NCBI RefSeq assembly: GCF_020921035.1
Contig: NC_063157.1
Span: 20,725,015-20,789,014 of the forward strand
From: Rhodamnia argentea
Lineage: Eukaryota > Streptophyta > Magnoliopsida > Myrtales > Myrtaceae
Length of the DNA: 64,000 nucleotides
Direction of reading: 5' to 3'
This document shows positions 13,101 to 26,515 of this stretch, piece by piece. The notes under the pieces were generated by a model, which was not told the DNA's origin, made no database searches, and worked only from the letters and a program-made list of their open reading frames with translations. Position numbers and translations under genes: made by a program. Position 1 is the stretch's first letter. Each line of letters starts with the position of its first letter.

Positions 13101-16100
13101 AGTCAAAAAATTGGTGAAACAGCCGAAGAATCGGACAAATAATTGTGTAGCACAATAAATGAACAAAACAACATAGTTATAGAATTGTTTCTACCTTATT
13201 CACCCCAAGTATTCGCAATGTTAAAACAAAGCGACTTCGTAGAAATAGAAATAATTGACGCACTAATCATTTTGTTGCATTATTCACTAGAGTTATAGAC
13301 AATTTATATATATTTTTTGAGGTACGGGCAATTATCCCAATGGATAAAGAGTAGAATTAGGGAAGGAAATGCATCTTGATCCAATTTTTTTATAAGGCAT
13401 TTATAACATTTCCCTGGTATGATAAACTTTGATTGATTGTTTGATTGACATTGAAAAAAAAAAAAAAAATTAGGTCATTCGGAGAAAGATATGGAAAAAT
13501 AGACAAACGCAATAGTAAATGCAACCACTTACTTTAGTTCCTTCAAGCTTATCTCCCATTGCCCCGCTTATTGAGGCTCGCTTACTCCCAGTGGGAACAA
13601 TAAGGTTTAGTGCACCTTTTAGTTCTTTTCTAGTATTTTAAAAACAAGTGCATGAGTCAAATAATTGGTGGAACAGCTGAAGAATCGGACAAATGATGGT
13701 GTAGCACAATAGATGAACAGAACAATATAGTAATAGAATTGTTTCTACTTCATTCACCCCAAGTATTCGTAATGTTAGAACAAAGCGACTTCGTAGAAAT
13801 AGAAATAATTGATGCACTAATCATTCTGTTGCATCATTCGCTCGAGTTTGGAGAATTCATACATATATTTTTTAGGTACAGGCAATTATCCAAATGGATA
13901 AAGAGAAGAATTGGGGAATGGAATGCACCTTGATTCATTTTTTTGATAAGGCATTTATAACATTTCCCAGGTATGATAAACTTTGATTGATTGCTTGATT
14001 GACATCGAAAAAAAGAAAAACAAAATTAGATGCTCGGGAGAAACATATGGAAAAATAGACAAACGCAATTGTAAAAGCATCAACTTACTGTAGTTTCTTC
14101 AAGCCTATCTCCCATTGCCCCGCTTATTGAGGCCCTCTTACACCCAGCAATAATAATAAGGTTTAGTGCACCTTTTAGTTCTTGTCTAGTGTTTTAAAAA
14201 CAAGTGCATGAGCCAAGAAGTTGGTGGAAAAGCGGAAGAATTAGACAAATAATAGTGTGGCACAATAGATGACGAACAACATAGTAATAGAATTGTTGAT
14301 ACCTCATTTACCCCAAGTATTCGCAATGTTAAAACAGAGCGACTTCGTAGAAAAACAAATGTTTGATGCACTAATCATTCTATTGCATCATTCGCTAGAG
14401 TTTTAGACAATTCATGTATGTATTTTTGAGGTACAGGAAATTATCCAAATGGATAAAGAGAAGAATTGGGGAAGGAAATGCACCTTGATCCAGTTTTTTT
14501 TATTAGGCATTTATAACATTTCTCGGATATGGTAAATGTTGATTGATTGTTTGATTGACATTGAAAAATAAAATAAAATTAGTTGCTCAGGAGAAAGATA
14601 TGGAAAAACACACAAACGCAATAGTAAAAACAACCACTTACTTTGGTTTCTACAAGCCTATCTCCCATTGCCCCGCTTATTGAGGCCCTCTTACTCCCAG
14701 CACTAACAATAAGGTTTAGTGCACCTTTTAGTTCTTGTCTAGTGTTTTAAAAACAAGTGCATGAGTCAAAAAGTTGGTGGAAAAGCCGAAGAATTAGACA
14801 AATAATAGTGTAGCCTAATAGATGAACTGAACAACATAGTAATAGAATTGTTGCTACCTCATTCACCGCAAGTATTCGCAATGTTAAAACAGTGCGACTT
14901 CGTAGAAATAGAAATGTTTGATGCACTAATCATTCTGTTGCATAATTCGCTAGAGTTTTGGACAATTCATATATATATTTTTGAGGTACAGGCAATTATC
15001 CAAATGGATAAAGAGAAGAAGTGGGGAAGGAAATGTACCTAGATCCAGTTGTTTTGATAAGGCATTTACAACATTTTCCAAGTATGATAAACTTTGATTG
15101 ATTAATTGATTTACATGGAAAAGAAAGACAAAATCAGTTCCTCAGGAGAAAGATATTGAAAAATAGACAAACGCAATAGTAAAAGCAACCACTTACTTTA
15201 GTTTCGTCAAGCCCATCTCCCATTACCCCGCTTATTGAGGTCCACTTACTCCCAGCAAGAACAAAAGGTTTAATGCACCTTTTAGTTCTTGTCTAGTATT
15301 CTAAAAACAAGTGCATGAGTCAAAAAATTGGTGGAACAGCCGAAGAATCGGACAAATAATCGTGTAGCACAATAGATGAACAGAACAACATAGTAATAGA
15401 ATTGTTTCTACCTCATGCACCCCAAGTATTCGCAATGTTAAAATAGAACGACTTCGTAGAAATAGAAATGTTTGATGCACTAATCATTCTTTTGCATCAT
15501 TCGCTAGAGTTTTAGACAATTTATATTTATATATATTTTTGAGGTATGGACAATTATCCAAATGGATAAATAGAGGAATTGGAGAAGGAAATGCACCTTG
15601 ATCCAATTTTTTTTATAAGGCATTTATAACATTTCTCGGGTATGATCAACTTTGATTGATTGTTTGATTGACAAACACTTAATTTAGTTTCTTCAAGATA
15701 TTGAAAGATATGGAAAAATAGACAAACACAATAGTAAAAGCAACCACTTACTTTAGTTTCTTCAAGCCTATCTCTCATTGCCCCGCTTATTGAGCCCCGC
15801 TTACTCCCAGCAAGAATAATAAGGTTTAGTGCACCTTTTAGTTCTTGTCTAGTGTTCTAAAAACAAGTGCATGAGTCAAAAAATTGGTGGAAAAGCTGAA
15901 CAATCAAACAAATAATTGTGTAGCACAATAGATGAACAGAACAACACAATGATAGAAGTGTTTCTACTTCATTCACCCCAATTATTCGCAATGTTAAAAC
16001 GGAGCTACTTCATAGAAATAGAAATGTTTGATGCACTAATCATTATGTTGCATCATTCGCTAGAGTTTTAGACAATTTATATATATATATATTTTGAGGT

Positions 16101-18257
16101 ACAGGTAATTATCCAAATGGATAAAGAGAAGAATTGGGGAAGGAAATGCACCTTGATCCAATTTTTTTTATAAGGTATTTATAACATTTCCCAAGTATGA
16201 TAAACTTTGATTGATTGTTTGATTGACATTGAAGAAAAAAAAACTTAGTTGCTCAAGGGAAAGATATGGAAAAATGGATAAACGCAATAGTAAAAGCAAC
16301 CACTTACTTTAGTTTATTCAAGTCTATCTCCCATTGCCCCGCTTATTGAGGCCCGCTTACTCCCAGCAAGAATAATAAGGTTTAGTGCACCTTTTAGTTC
16401 TTGTCTAGTGTTCTAAAAACAAGTGCATGAGTCAAAAAATTGGTGGAACAGAGGAAGAATTAGACAAATAATTATGTAGCACAATAGATGAACAGAACAA
16501 CACAATGATATAAGTGTTTCTACCTCATTTACCCCAATTATTCGCAATGTTAAAATAGAGTGACTTCGTAGAAATAGAAATGTTTGATGCACTAATCATT
16601 CTGTTGCATCATTCGCTAAAGTTTAGACAATTCATATATATGTATTTTTGAGGTACATGCAATTATCCAAATGGATAAAGAGAAGAATCGGGGACGGAAA
16701 TGCACCTAGATCCAGTTTGTTTCATAAGGCATTTATAACATTTCCCAAGTATGATAAACTTTGATTGATTGTTTGATTGAAATAAAAAAAAAAACAAAAT
16801 TAGTTGCTCGGGGGAAAGATACGGAAAAATAGACAAACGAAATAGTAAAAGCAGCAACTTACTTTAGTTTCTTGAAGCCTATCTCCCATTGCCCCGCTTA
16901 TTGAGGCCCTCTTACTCCCAGCAATAACAATAAGGTTTAGTGCACCTTTTAGTTCGTGTCTAGTGTTTTAAAAACAAGTGCAAGAGTCAAAAAGTTGGTG
17001 GAACAGCCGAAAAATTAGACAAATAATAGTGTAGCACAATAGATGAACAAAACAACATAGTAATATAATTATTTCTACCTCATTCACCCCAAGTATTCGG
17101 AATGTTAATACAGATCGACTTCGTAGAAATAGAAATGTTTGATGCACTAATCATTTTGTTGCAACATTCGCTAGAGTTTTAGACAATTCATATATATATA
17201 TTTTTGAGGTATAGGCAATTATCCAAATGAATAAAGAGAAGAATTGGGGAAGGAAATGCACATTGATCCAATTTTCTTTTATTAGGCATTTATAACATTT
17301 CCCAAGTTTGGTAAACATTGATTTATTGTTTGATTGACACTGAAAAAAAAAACAAAATTAGTTGCTTAGGAGAAAGATATGGAAAAATAGACAAACGCAA
17401 TAGTAAAAGCAACCACTTACTTTAGTTTCTTCAAGCCTATCTCCCATTGCCCGTTTATTGAGGCCCGCTTACTCCTAGCAAGAACAATAAGGTTTAGTGC
17501 ACCTTTTAGTTCTTGTCTAGTGTTCTAAAAACAAGTGCATGAGTCAAAAAATTGGTGGAACAACCGAAGAATCAAACAAATAATAGTGTAGCACAATAGA
17601 TTAACAGAACAACATAGTAATAGAATTGTTTCTACCTCATTCACCCTAAGTATTTGCAATATTAAAAAAGAGCATCTTCGTAGAAATAGAAATGTTTGAT
17701 GCACTAATCATTATGTTGCATCATTTGCTAGAGTTTTAGACAATTCATATATATATTTTTGAGGTACGGATAATTATCCAAATGGATAAAGAGAAGAATT
17801 GGGGAAGGAAATGTACCTAGATCCAGTTTTTTTGATAAGGCTTTTATAACATTTCCCAAGTATGATAAACATTGATTGATTAATTGATTGATGTTGAAAA
17901 GAAAGACAAAATTAATTGCTTATGGGAAAGATATGGAAAAATAGTCAAACGCAATAGTAAAAGCAACCACTTACTTTAGTTTCTTCAAGCCTATCTCTCA
18001 TTGCCTCGCTTATTGAGGCCCGCTTACTCCTAGCAAGAACAATAAGGTTTAGTGTACCTTTTAGTTCTTGTCTAGTGTTTTAAAAACAAGTGAATGAGTC
18101 AAAAAATTGGTGGAACAGCCAAAGAATCAGACAAATAATTGTGTAGCACAATAGATGAACATAACAACATAGTAATATAATTGTTTCTACCTCATTCACC
18201 TCAAGTATTCGCGATGTTAAAACAAAGCGACTTCGTAGAAATTGAAATGTTTGATGC

Positions 18258-21200
18258 ACTTATCATCTAAGTTGATTATATCCAATCTTGACAAACGGAT
18301 GGCCCTCGAGAAAAATATTTTGACCGTTTTGACACAATTGGATTACCGGTATTCTGTTAGTGCAAAAATTGACTTAATTGGAGATCGGATGAAGACATTA
18401 TGTTTGATCAAAGTTTAGCCAAATTCGATAAAACCCGTGTATTGAAAGATAAATGTATTTCTCTTTAAATGTTTTGATGTCCCGATAGAATGAAAAAAAC
18501 CACACGAGCATAGAAGAAAAATGATCATTAGCATGCATGGGGAAAAGTTTTGGAGTCTATTTAAAGATTAAGCTGAGCCATGTCAACAAGCTTATGAAAT
18601 CATTTTTACATAAATCAATTAGAAATAGATGTGGCGGAAGTTTTTAGCTTAATGTGTATATCAACTAGGGTGAGGTTAGCTAGATAGGTATCTCCATCGG
18701 CATCATGTTTAATGAGGTACTCACTTCCGGTAGCACCACTTGGTAACAACAAATCACGTATTGTGTGGTTGTATATCTCCAACATAAAAGCCTAAATTGC
18801 AACTCCATATTAGCCAGCAAAAAGATCAAACAAAAAAATATAATATAATATGCAGAAATTTACTTCTCATCAATACTTCCACCCCTACGCCGAGAGGGAA
18901 TGATGTTCTTGAATTATCGTTGGCTTTCCAATGATGCGAAGGCCCATGACTAAAGTGACGTCAACATGCTCGACCTAATTAATCAGGGCAAAAGTATGGG
19001 AATCTATTTGAAGACTAGGCTGAGTCATGTCAACATGCTTATAAAATCTAATCTACACCCAAATGAATTGGAAATAAAATGTCATTCGAGTAAAACTCAT
19101 CATCAGCCAAAAGAGGAGATATTTCGCACACAAACAATTAGAAAGAATAACCAGCGTGTCTAAAATACTTGTAGATATGCAAGGCGACCACCAATGCTTG
19201 TCATAGCTTGCCCTTTTTTTTACTCACCCAAAATGTTAGATTGTCAAGCATAGCCATACTCCAAGCATAGTGGGTTATTTCATACAAATCATGAAGAACT
19301 CATAGTAGTATATGGCTAATTTATCTTAGACACCTTTTTCTAAATCTTCTACCTCTTTAAAATTAATTTCTCTTTTCAAGATTCACAAGTAAATGTGAAC
19401 TTAGCTATTTTACTTCCTTCAAAGTTTTTTTTTTTGTATTATTGCATGTTATTTTTAATTTCTTATGGTTCTTCCACTAGATTTTCTTGTATATTTGTTC
19501 TTGTAATTGAATTTGGAGTTTTCTCAAATGTAGAAGCTCATGAAATTGACAATGTCAAAAAAAAAAAAAAAATACACTACGATATAAATGGTATTAATTA
19601 GTACTCATGTTTGAAATGTTTAATGCACCAAAAATTTGTTCGTAGAAATAGAAATGTTTGATGCACTAATCATCTAACTTAATTGCTTCAACCATGGCAA
19701 ACGGATTGCTATCGAAGAAAATATTGTCACAATTTTGAAACAATCGGATTGCTGCTCTTCCGTTGGTGCAAAAATCAACTTAATCGGAGATCGGATGAAA
19801 ACATGATTTTGATCAAAGTTTAGCCAAATTTGATAGAACTTATGTACTGAAAAATAAATACATTTCTCTTTAAATGTTTTGATGCCTCAATAGAAACAAA
19901 AACACATGAACATAGAAAGAAAAAGGGTCATTAGCATGTATGGGAAAAGTTTTGCAATCTATTTGTATATTAGGTCGAGCCATGTCAACATGCTTGTGAA
20001 ATCAAATCTACACAAATCAATTAAAAATAGATATGTTAACTGGGCAAAAGTAACAAGAGATTCGCCACATTAAGATAAAAAAAAAATCAACTTTTCCAAT
20101 GCCATAGAATGTAGAGAAGTTTTTGCTAGGCGCCTAAGGACATTTAACTTCAACAAAATCAAATGAGGATCTATCTACACACCTGTAGCTGCTCTAAAAG
20201 CGAGGATGATCTTCTTTGATACTATGTATATCAACTAAGATGAGGTTAGTTACATAGGCATCTCCATCGACATCAAGTTTAATGCACTACTCACTTCTAG
20301 TAACACCACGTGGTAATAGCAAATCACATATTGTGTGGTTGTATATCTCCAACATCTAAGCCTAAATTGCAACTCCATATTAGCCAGCAAAACAGATCAA
20401 ACAAAAAAAAACAAAATATAATATGCAAAAATTTACTTCTAATCGGTACTTCCACCCTTGCGCCGAGAGAGGATGATCTTTTTGAATTATCCCTGACTTC
20501 CCAACGACACAAAGGCCTAGGACCAAAGTGCGTCAACATGCTCGGCCTAATTAACCGGGGCAAAAATTTGGGAATCTATTTAAAGACTAGGCCGAGCTAT
20601 GTCAACACGCTCATAAAATGAAATCTACACCCAAATCAATTGGAAATAAAAACATCAATGGGGAAAAACTCATCATCAGCCAAAAGGGGAGATATTTCAC
20701 ATACAAACAATTAGAAAGAATAACCGGTGTGCCTAAAATACTTGTAGAAATGCAAGACAACCACCAACGCTTGTCATAGCTTGGCCCTTTCTTTCACTCA
20801 CCAAAAATACTAGTTTGTCAAGCACAGCCATACCCAAGCATAGTGGGGTACTTCATACAAATCACAAAAAACTCATAGTAGTATAAAGCTAATTTATCTT
20901 ATAGTCCTTATTCTAAATCTTCTACCTCTTTAAAACTAATTTCTCTTTCGGAGATTCACAAGTAAATGTGAACTTAGCTATTCTATGAGATTTTTTTGTG
21001 GTATTATTGCATATTATTTTTAATTTCTTGTGGTTCTTCCACTAGATTATCTTGTATCTTTGTTCTTGTAATTGAATTTAAGATTTTCTCGAATGTGGAA
21101 GCTCATAAAATTGACAATGCCAAAGAAAAAATATACTATGATGTAAATGGGATTGATTGATACTCATGTTTGAAATGTTTTATGTACCGAAAATTTACTC

Positions 21201-24117
21201 GTAGAAATAGAAATGTTTGATGCATTAATCATCAAAGTTAATTATATTCAATCATGGAAAATAGATTGCTATCAAGGAAAATATTGTGATCATTTTGAAA
21301 CAATTAGATTATACGTCTTTTGTTGGTGCAAAAATCGAGTCAATTAGAGATCGGATGAAAACGTGATGTTTGATCAAAGTTTAGCCAAATTTGATAGAAC
21401 TTATGTACTGAAAATAAATACATTCTCTTTAAATGTTTTGATGCCTCAATAGAAATAAAAACACATGAACATGTAAAGAAAAAGGGCCATTAGCATGCAA
21501 TGGGAAAAGTTTTGGAATCTATTTGAATATTAGGCCGAGCCATGTCAACATACTCATGAAATTAGATCTACACAAATCAATTAGAAATAGATACGTTAAC
21601 TGGGCAAAAGTAACAAGAGATTTGCCACATTAAGCTAAAAAATCAATTTTTCCAATGCCATAGAATGTAGAGAAGTTTTTGCTAGGTGCCTAAGAACATC
21701 TAAATTCGACAAAAACAAATGAGAATCTATCTACACACCTACAGCCTACTCCAAAAGCAAGGATGATCTTCTTTGATACTGTGTATATCAACTAGGGTGA
21801 GGTTAGCTACATAGGCATCTCCATCGACAACATATTTAATGAGGTACTCACTTCCAGTAACATCACTTGGTAATAGCAAATCACGTATTGTGAGGTTGTA
21901 TATCTCCAACATGTAAGCCTAAATTGCAACTCCATATCAGCTAGCAAAACAGGTCAAACAAGAAAACAAAATATAATATGCAGAAATTTACTTCTAATTG
22001 GTACTCCCACCCCTACGCCGAGAGAGGATGATCCTTTTGAATTGTCTCCGGCTTTCCAACGACGTGAAGGCCTAGGACCAAATTGATGTCAACATGCTCA
22101 ACTTAGTTAACCAGGGCAAAAGTCCGGGACTCTATTTAAAGACTAGGCCGAGCCATATCAACACGCTCATAAAATCAAATTTACACCCAAATCAATTGGA
22201 AATAAAAACATCAATGGGGAAAAACTCATCATCAGCCAAAATGGGAGATATTTCGCATACAAAAAATTAGAAAGAATAACCAGTGTGCCTAAAATACTTG
22301 TAGGAATACAAGGCAACCACCAACACTTATCAAGCACAACCATACCCAAGCATAGTAGGGTACTTCATACAAATCACGAAGAACTCATAGTAGTATAAAG
22401 CTAATTTATCATATACCCTTGTTCTAAATCTTCTACCTCTTTAAAACTAATTTTTCTTTTCGAGATTCACAAGTAAATGTGAACTTAGCTATTCTACGAG
22501 GTTTTTTTGTGGTATTATTGCATGTTATTTTTAATTTCTTGTGGTTCTTCCACTAGATTATCTTGTATCTTTATTCTTGTAATTGAATTTGAGATTTTCT
22601 CGAATGTAGAAGCTCATGAAATTGACAATGCCAAAGAAAAAATAGATTATGATGTAAATGTGATTGATTGATACTCATGTTTCAAATGTTTAATGCACCG
22701 AAAATTTGCTCATAGAAATAGAATGTTTGATGCACTAATCATCTAAGTTAATTATATTCAATCACGGCAAACAGATTGCTATCGAGGAAAATATTGTGAT
22801 CATTTTGAAACAATTGGATTACCGGTCTTCCGTTAGTGCAAAAATCGAGTTAATCGAAGATTGGATGAAAACGTGATGTTTAATCAAAGTTTAGCCAAAT
22901 TCGATAGAAACCGTGTCTTGAAAGATAAATGCATTTCTCTTTAACTGTTTTGATGCATCGATAGAAATAAAAACACATGAACATAGAAAGAAAAAGGGCC
23001 ATTAGCATGCATGGGGAAAAGTTTTGGAATTTATTTGAAGATTAGACCTACTCATGTCAATATGCTCATGAAATCGGATCTACACAAATCAATTAGAAAT
23101 AAATACGTTAAATGGGCAAAAGTATTAACAAATTCGCCTCCAATGCCATAGAATGTAGGGAATTTTTTGCTAGGCACCTAAGAATATCTAAATTCGACAA
23201 AAATAAATGAGGATCTATCTACACACCCTGAGGCTACTCCAAAAGCGAGGATGATCTTCTTTGATACTGTGTATATCAACTAGGGTGAGGTTAGCTACGT
23301 AGGCATCTCCATCGGCATCATGTTTGATGGGGTTCTTCTAGTAACACCACTTGGTAACAGCAAATCAGGTATTGTACGGTTGTACATCTCCAACAAAGAA
23401 GCTTAAATTTCAACTCCATAACAACTAGCAAAAAAGATCAAACAAAAAAATATAATATAATATGCAGAAATTTACTTCTAATCTGTATTTTCACCCCTAC
23501 GCCGGGAGAGGATGATCTTCTTGAATTATTGCTAGCTTCCCAACAACGCGAAGGCCCACGACCAAACCGATGTCAACATGCTCGACCTAGTTAACCGGGG
23601 CAAAAGTCTGGGAATCAATTTGAAAACTAGGCCGAGCCATATAACACACTCATAAAATCAAATCTACACAAATCAATTGGAAATAAAAACGTCAATCGGG
23701 TAAAGCTCCTCATCATCATCCAAAATGGGAGATATTTTGCATACAAATAATTAAAAAGGATAACCAGCATACTTAAAATACCTGTAGGAATGCAAGGCAA
23801 CCATTGACGCTTGCCATAGTATGCCCCTTTCTTTTACTTACCCAAAATGTTGTATTATCAAGCACAGTCATACCCCAAACATAATGGGGTACTTCATACA
23901 AATCACGAAGAACACATAGTAGTGTAAAGCTAATTTATTTTCTACACATTCTTCTAAATCTTCTACCTCTTTAAAACTAATTTCTCTTTCCGAGATTCAC
24001 AAGTAAATGTGAACTTAGTTGTTCTACTTCCTTTGAGGTTTTTTCTTTGGTATTATTGCATGTTATTTTAATTTCTTGTGGTTCTTTCACTGGATTTTCT
24101 TGTATCTTTTTTCTTAA
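18258..24117. repeat. Four tandem ~1.4-1.56-kb units with decayed PMD sequence
   Basis: Unit heads (GATGCACTAATCATCTAAGTT and variants) lie at about 18258, 19656, 21216 and 22725, giving units of ~1.40, 1.56, 1.51 and 1.39 kb. Shared blocks in order are: a head with AATCGGAGATCGGATGAAAA; GATCAAAGTTTAGCCAAATT; GGGAAAAGTTTTGGAATC; CCGAGCCATGTCAACA; and a tail with TTTCTTGTGGTTCTTCCACT. On the minus strand, about 19170-19300 and its equivalents encode broken pieces resembling EVPHYAW, NLTFWVSKRKG and VGGCLAFLQ from the PMD domain, interrupted by frameshifts and stops. No copy is intact. The head shares the seam GTAGAAATAGAAATGTTTGA with the 0.55-kb unit, which links the two arrays. Confidence 0.88.
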
Positions 24118-25070
24118 AAATGGTCACAATATTTTCCTTAATAATAATTTGTTCACCATGATTAAATATAATTGACTTAGATGATCGGTGCATAACCAAA
24201 TCTCAGCAAATTTTCAGCGCATCAAACATTTCAAATATGAGTATCAATCAATCTCATTTACATCATAATCTATTTTTACGTTGACATTATCAATTTCATG
24301 AGCTTCTACAATCGAGAAAACTCCAAGTTCAATTACAAGAACAAAAGATACAAGAATATCCAGTGAAGGAACCACAAGAAATTAAAAATAACATGCAATA
24401 ATAAAAAAAAAAAAACCTCGAGGGAGTATAATAGCTAAGAAACTAAGATGAACCTATAGACAACCGGTGATACTTGATCAAAATGAGCCTTATTCTAATT
24501 TGGAAGGCAAATATCAAGGTAATCCTATGACTAGAAAGATTCATTGTAAATGTCTTGAGGAGAGACTGGATTCACTTGGCGACGTAGCTGATGTTGATTT
24601 TATGAGGACCTTTCTCCTATTAGCATTTGCCAGTTTTCTTTTCCGGGGTTCCAATGGGGATGTTGATTCTCGTTACCTTATCCTCCTTCGTGATTTAGAT
24701 AAAGTACCCCGGTATGCCTAGGGTTTGGTTGTGATTGAGGATCTAAGGATGTGGATGAGTAACAAAAAGAAGAATCCTATGACATATCTTGGAGGTTGTA
24801 TTGCATTCCTGCAAGTATTTTAGGCACACTGTTTATTCTTTCTTAAATCTTGACATATACTATCCAAACATATATCTAGTTGTTTGTGTGCGAGAAATTT
24901 CTCCCCTTTTTGTTGGTTATGAGTTTTGCCGAACGACGTCTCTATTTCCAATTGATTAGTGTAGATATGGCTTTATGATCATGTTAACATGGCTCGGCCT
25001 ACTCTTGGGAAAGATCCTTAGACCTTTCCCCATGCATCCAAAAGGGAAGAGAGCAAGTTCAATAAAAATC
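24118..25070. repeat. Inverted partial copy of the 1.5-kb unit
   Basis: From 24118 the sequence is the reverse complement of the tandem unit. It starts inside the unit head (complement of GAAAATATTGTGATCATTTT), passes back through the preceding unit tail, and at 24960-25070 reaches the complement of the 'gggaaaagttttggaatc...ccgagccatgtcaac' block. The array therefore ends in a tail-to-tail junction. The PMD fragment at 24467 lies inside this copy on the plus strand, as expected for an inversion. Confidence 0.8.
24467..24845 (+). pseudogene. Plant mobile domain (PMD) fragment, best preserved copy
   Basis: An open frame of 84 codons contains LEERLDSLGDVADVDFMRTF, LLLAFASFLF, DVDSRYLILLRDLDKVP and RYA. 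After the stop at 24721 the same domain continues in the next frames as WGLVVIEDLRMWMSNKKK, NPMTYLGGCIAFLQ. This is the central to C-terminal part of the PMD domain, including the SRYL...LRDLD and GGC.AFLQ signatures. PMD proteins occur as domesticated silencing and meristem factors (MAIN, MAIL1) and inside plant transposons. The premature stop, missing N-terminus and position inside a repeat array mark it as a relic. Confidence 0.7.
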
Positions 25071-25079
25071 GTTCTATGA

Positions 25080-25420
25080 GCATGTTAACATGGCGATCCT
25101 CGGCTAGACCTAGGCGAGAGCCAAGGACCCTTGCTCAAACTGGGGGAGGGCCACAACCCTCGCCCGGATCTAGGAAGGGCTGTCGGGCTCTCAACTATGG
25201 CCGGCAAGGGTCATTGGCCCCTGGCCGTGGCTCGGCAACCCCCGCTAGCCATGCCTCACCCTCGTCGACCTTTGTTGGAGATGGTGGAGCAATGGTGGTG
25301 AGGGTTACAGCAAGCCCTAGCCGCCTGACCTGCAATCTTCTTCTTCTTCTTCTTTTGAATTTTAATCTCTTTTTGAATTTTTCAGCTTATTTTTCAAATT
25401 ATGTTCAATAAAAAAATTCA
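25080..25420. other. GC-rich dispersed segment
   Basis: About 300 bp of unusually GC-rich sequence for this neighbourhood, built from words such as GGGCCACAACCCTCGCCC and CTTGGCTCTCGCC, ending in a (CTT)n tract at about 25337. The 111-codon frame across it is low-complexity and looks fortuitous. This style recurs as dispersed repeats in some plant genomes, but I cannot name the family from here. Confidence 0.4.
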
Positions 25421-25429
25421 AATTTAAAA

Positions 25430-25650
25430 AAAAAATGCTACGGTGGACCTCCGACGAGCCACGTCGGTGTCATATATTAATAAAAAAGTACCACATCGGA
25501 TTTCCGGCGAAGCATATCGAAGTTGGCACATAAGTGATCATTTTTCAAAAAATTTGGTATTAAAGTGATCCGATTAAAACTTTTGACACCAAAGTGGTCT
25601 CCGTACACAACTTTTGGCACTAAAAGTGTTCTTTTCCCTTTTGTATTCCA
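25430..25650. mobile_element. One-ended miniature-element remnant
   Basis: The segment ends in ...CACTAAAAGTGTTCTTTTCCC and contains repeated 'acttttggcac' and 'aaagtgatc' phrases. These resemble the right half of the element at 9733. No left partner or target duplication is visible. Confidence 0.5.
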
Positions 25651-26060
25651 TTTCCAACCAACTTCAGCGTTTAAGTTATATGGTGTAATCTTCTTTACAC
25701 CTTACGCAAAAGAATACATTTGAAGCTGGCGGAATTAAAGGTAGACAAAACATGAGGAAGACAAACCACGTACCAAAATTAAAACCAATGACAGCATAAA
25801 ACAAAGATGGAATAGATTTCCTAAGTGTAGTGTGAGTTTTGGGAACACCGACGACAATGTTATCTCGATATAGAGTCATTGGTGAACAAAATGCCTGCAA
25901 GACAGTAACTGTTGGACTTTGCTCCGAAAGCTCCCTTGCCATTCACATCTAAATCATTAATTTCTCAACTCAAAGATTCGTTCACCTGAAAATCATGAGT
26001 ATTGAGATCATAGATAATTGTTTAAAAATCATAAACCTATTGTATGGCAAGTTAATTCAG
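25650..26060. other. Intergenic stretch, weak minus-strand open frame
   Basis: An 88-codon minus-strand frame (25942-25676) has hydrophobic stretches and possible splice signals around its middle, but I recognise no family. Nothing else is visible. Confidence 0.35.
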
Positions 26061-26310
26061 TTTTAAACCTTTCGGCTATATCACTTTAGTCCTAAACTGC
26101 CAAAATTACTACATTGACGAATTATCAAAAGATTTATGACTAAATTGCAAAATCTTCAAAAGGTTTAGGACTGAATTGGTACAATTGAAAGGTTTAGGAA
26201 TAAATTGGCAAATCGTTAAAAGGTTTAGAGCTCAATTAGCACAATTGGAAGATTTAAGATTGAATTGACCAACGTACAATAGATTTTGGGCTTTTTGGAC
26301 AATTTTCCCA
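26060..26310. mobile_element. Dispersed repeat of 'aaaggtttaggactgaattg' type
   Basis: Five or six imperfect copies of a roughly 35-45 bp phrase (AAAGGTTTAGGACTGAATTG, then GCACAATTG). They begin with the opposite-sense version (ACCTTTCGGC...CACTTTAGTCCTAA) near 26065, so the whole resembles an inverted-repeat miniature element. The ends are not sharply defined. Confidence 0.45.
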
Positions 26311-26515
26311 CTGAAATCATGAATTTGTATTTCTTCACGATAGATCAAGAGCATTGGATTAAGTAGCGCAGACAATCAAGATTTATTACTTGTGTACAAG
26401 CACAAGTTATCAGTATGTTTTGCCTGTGCGAAGTACAATGTAGAAGTGTCTGATTATATAACTATGGCCGCTTATCGTTGCCTGCAGCGCCATCCTGCTA
26501 ACTTGAAAATTCGGG

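Larger units (their letters stand above)
6454..18262. repeat. Tandem array of ~21 copies of a ~0.55-kb unit
   Basis: The marker GAGTTTTAGACAATT recurs near 6475, 7045, 7525, 8075, 8650, 9200, 10160, 10715, 11145, 11690, 12245, 12735, 13290, 13845, 14395, 14950, 15500, 16065, 16615, 17175 and 17730. The usual step is 550-560 bp. Some copies are shortened (7045-7525 and 10715-11145), and one is lengthened by the insertion at 9733. All copies are head to tail and look highly similar, with single-base and homopolymer differences and a variable AT microsatellite (longest at 8087-8129). Each unit holds exon-like segments on the minus strand (see findings), but no copy has a full-length open frame. 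It is satellite-like, but the unit looks derived from part of a gene. Confidence 0.93.

Noticed and set aside
6541..16857. Many 60-85 codon minus-strand frames starting 'MLLLLRLSIFPYLSPEQL'
   Set aside because: The same intron-like part of each 0.55-kb unit read through; frames shift between copies and the start crosses the GTAAGT donor, so they are not independent genes.
6454..18262. Direct-repeat array considered as a CRISPR-like array
   Set aside because: Units are ~550 bp and contiguous with no spacers; this is a tandem repeat in plant nuclear DNA.
25076..25411. 111-codon frame in GC-rich DNA
   Set aside because: Low-complexity Pro/Arg/Ser-rich translation of a dispersed GC-rich repeat; no family resemblance.
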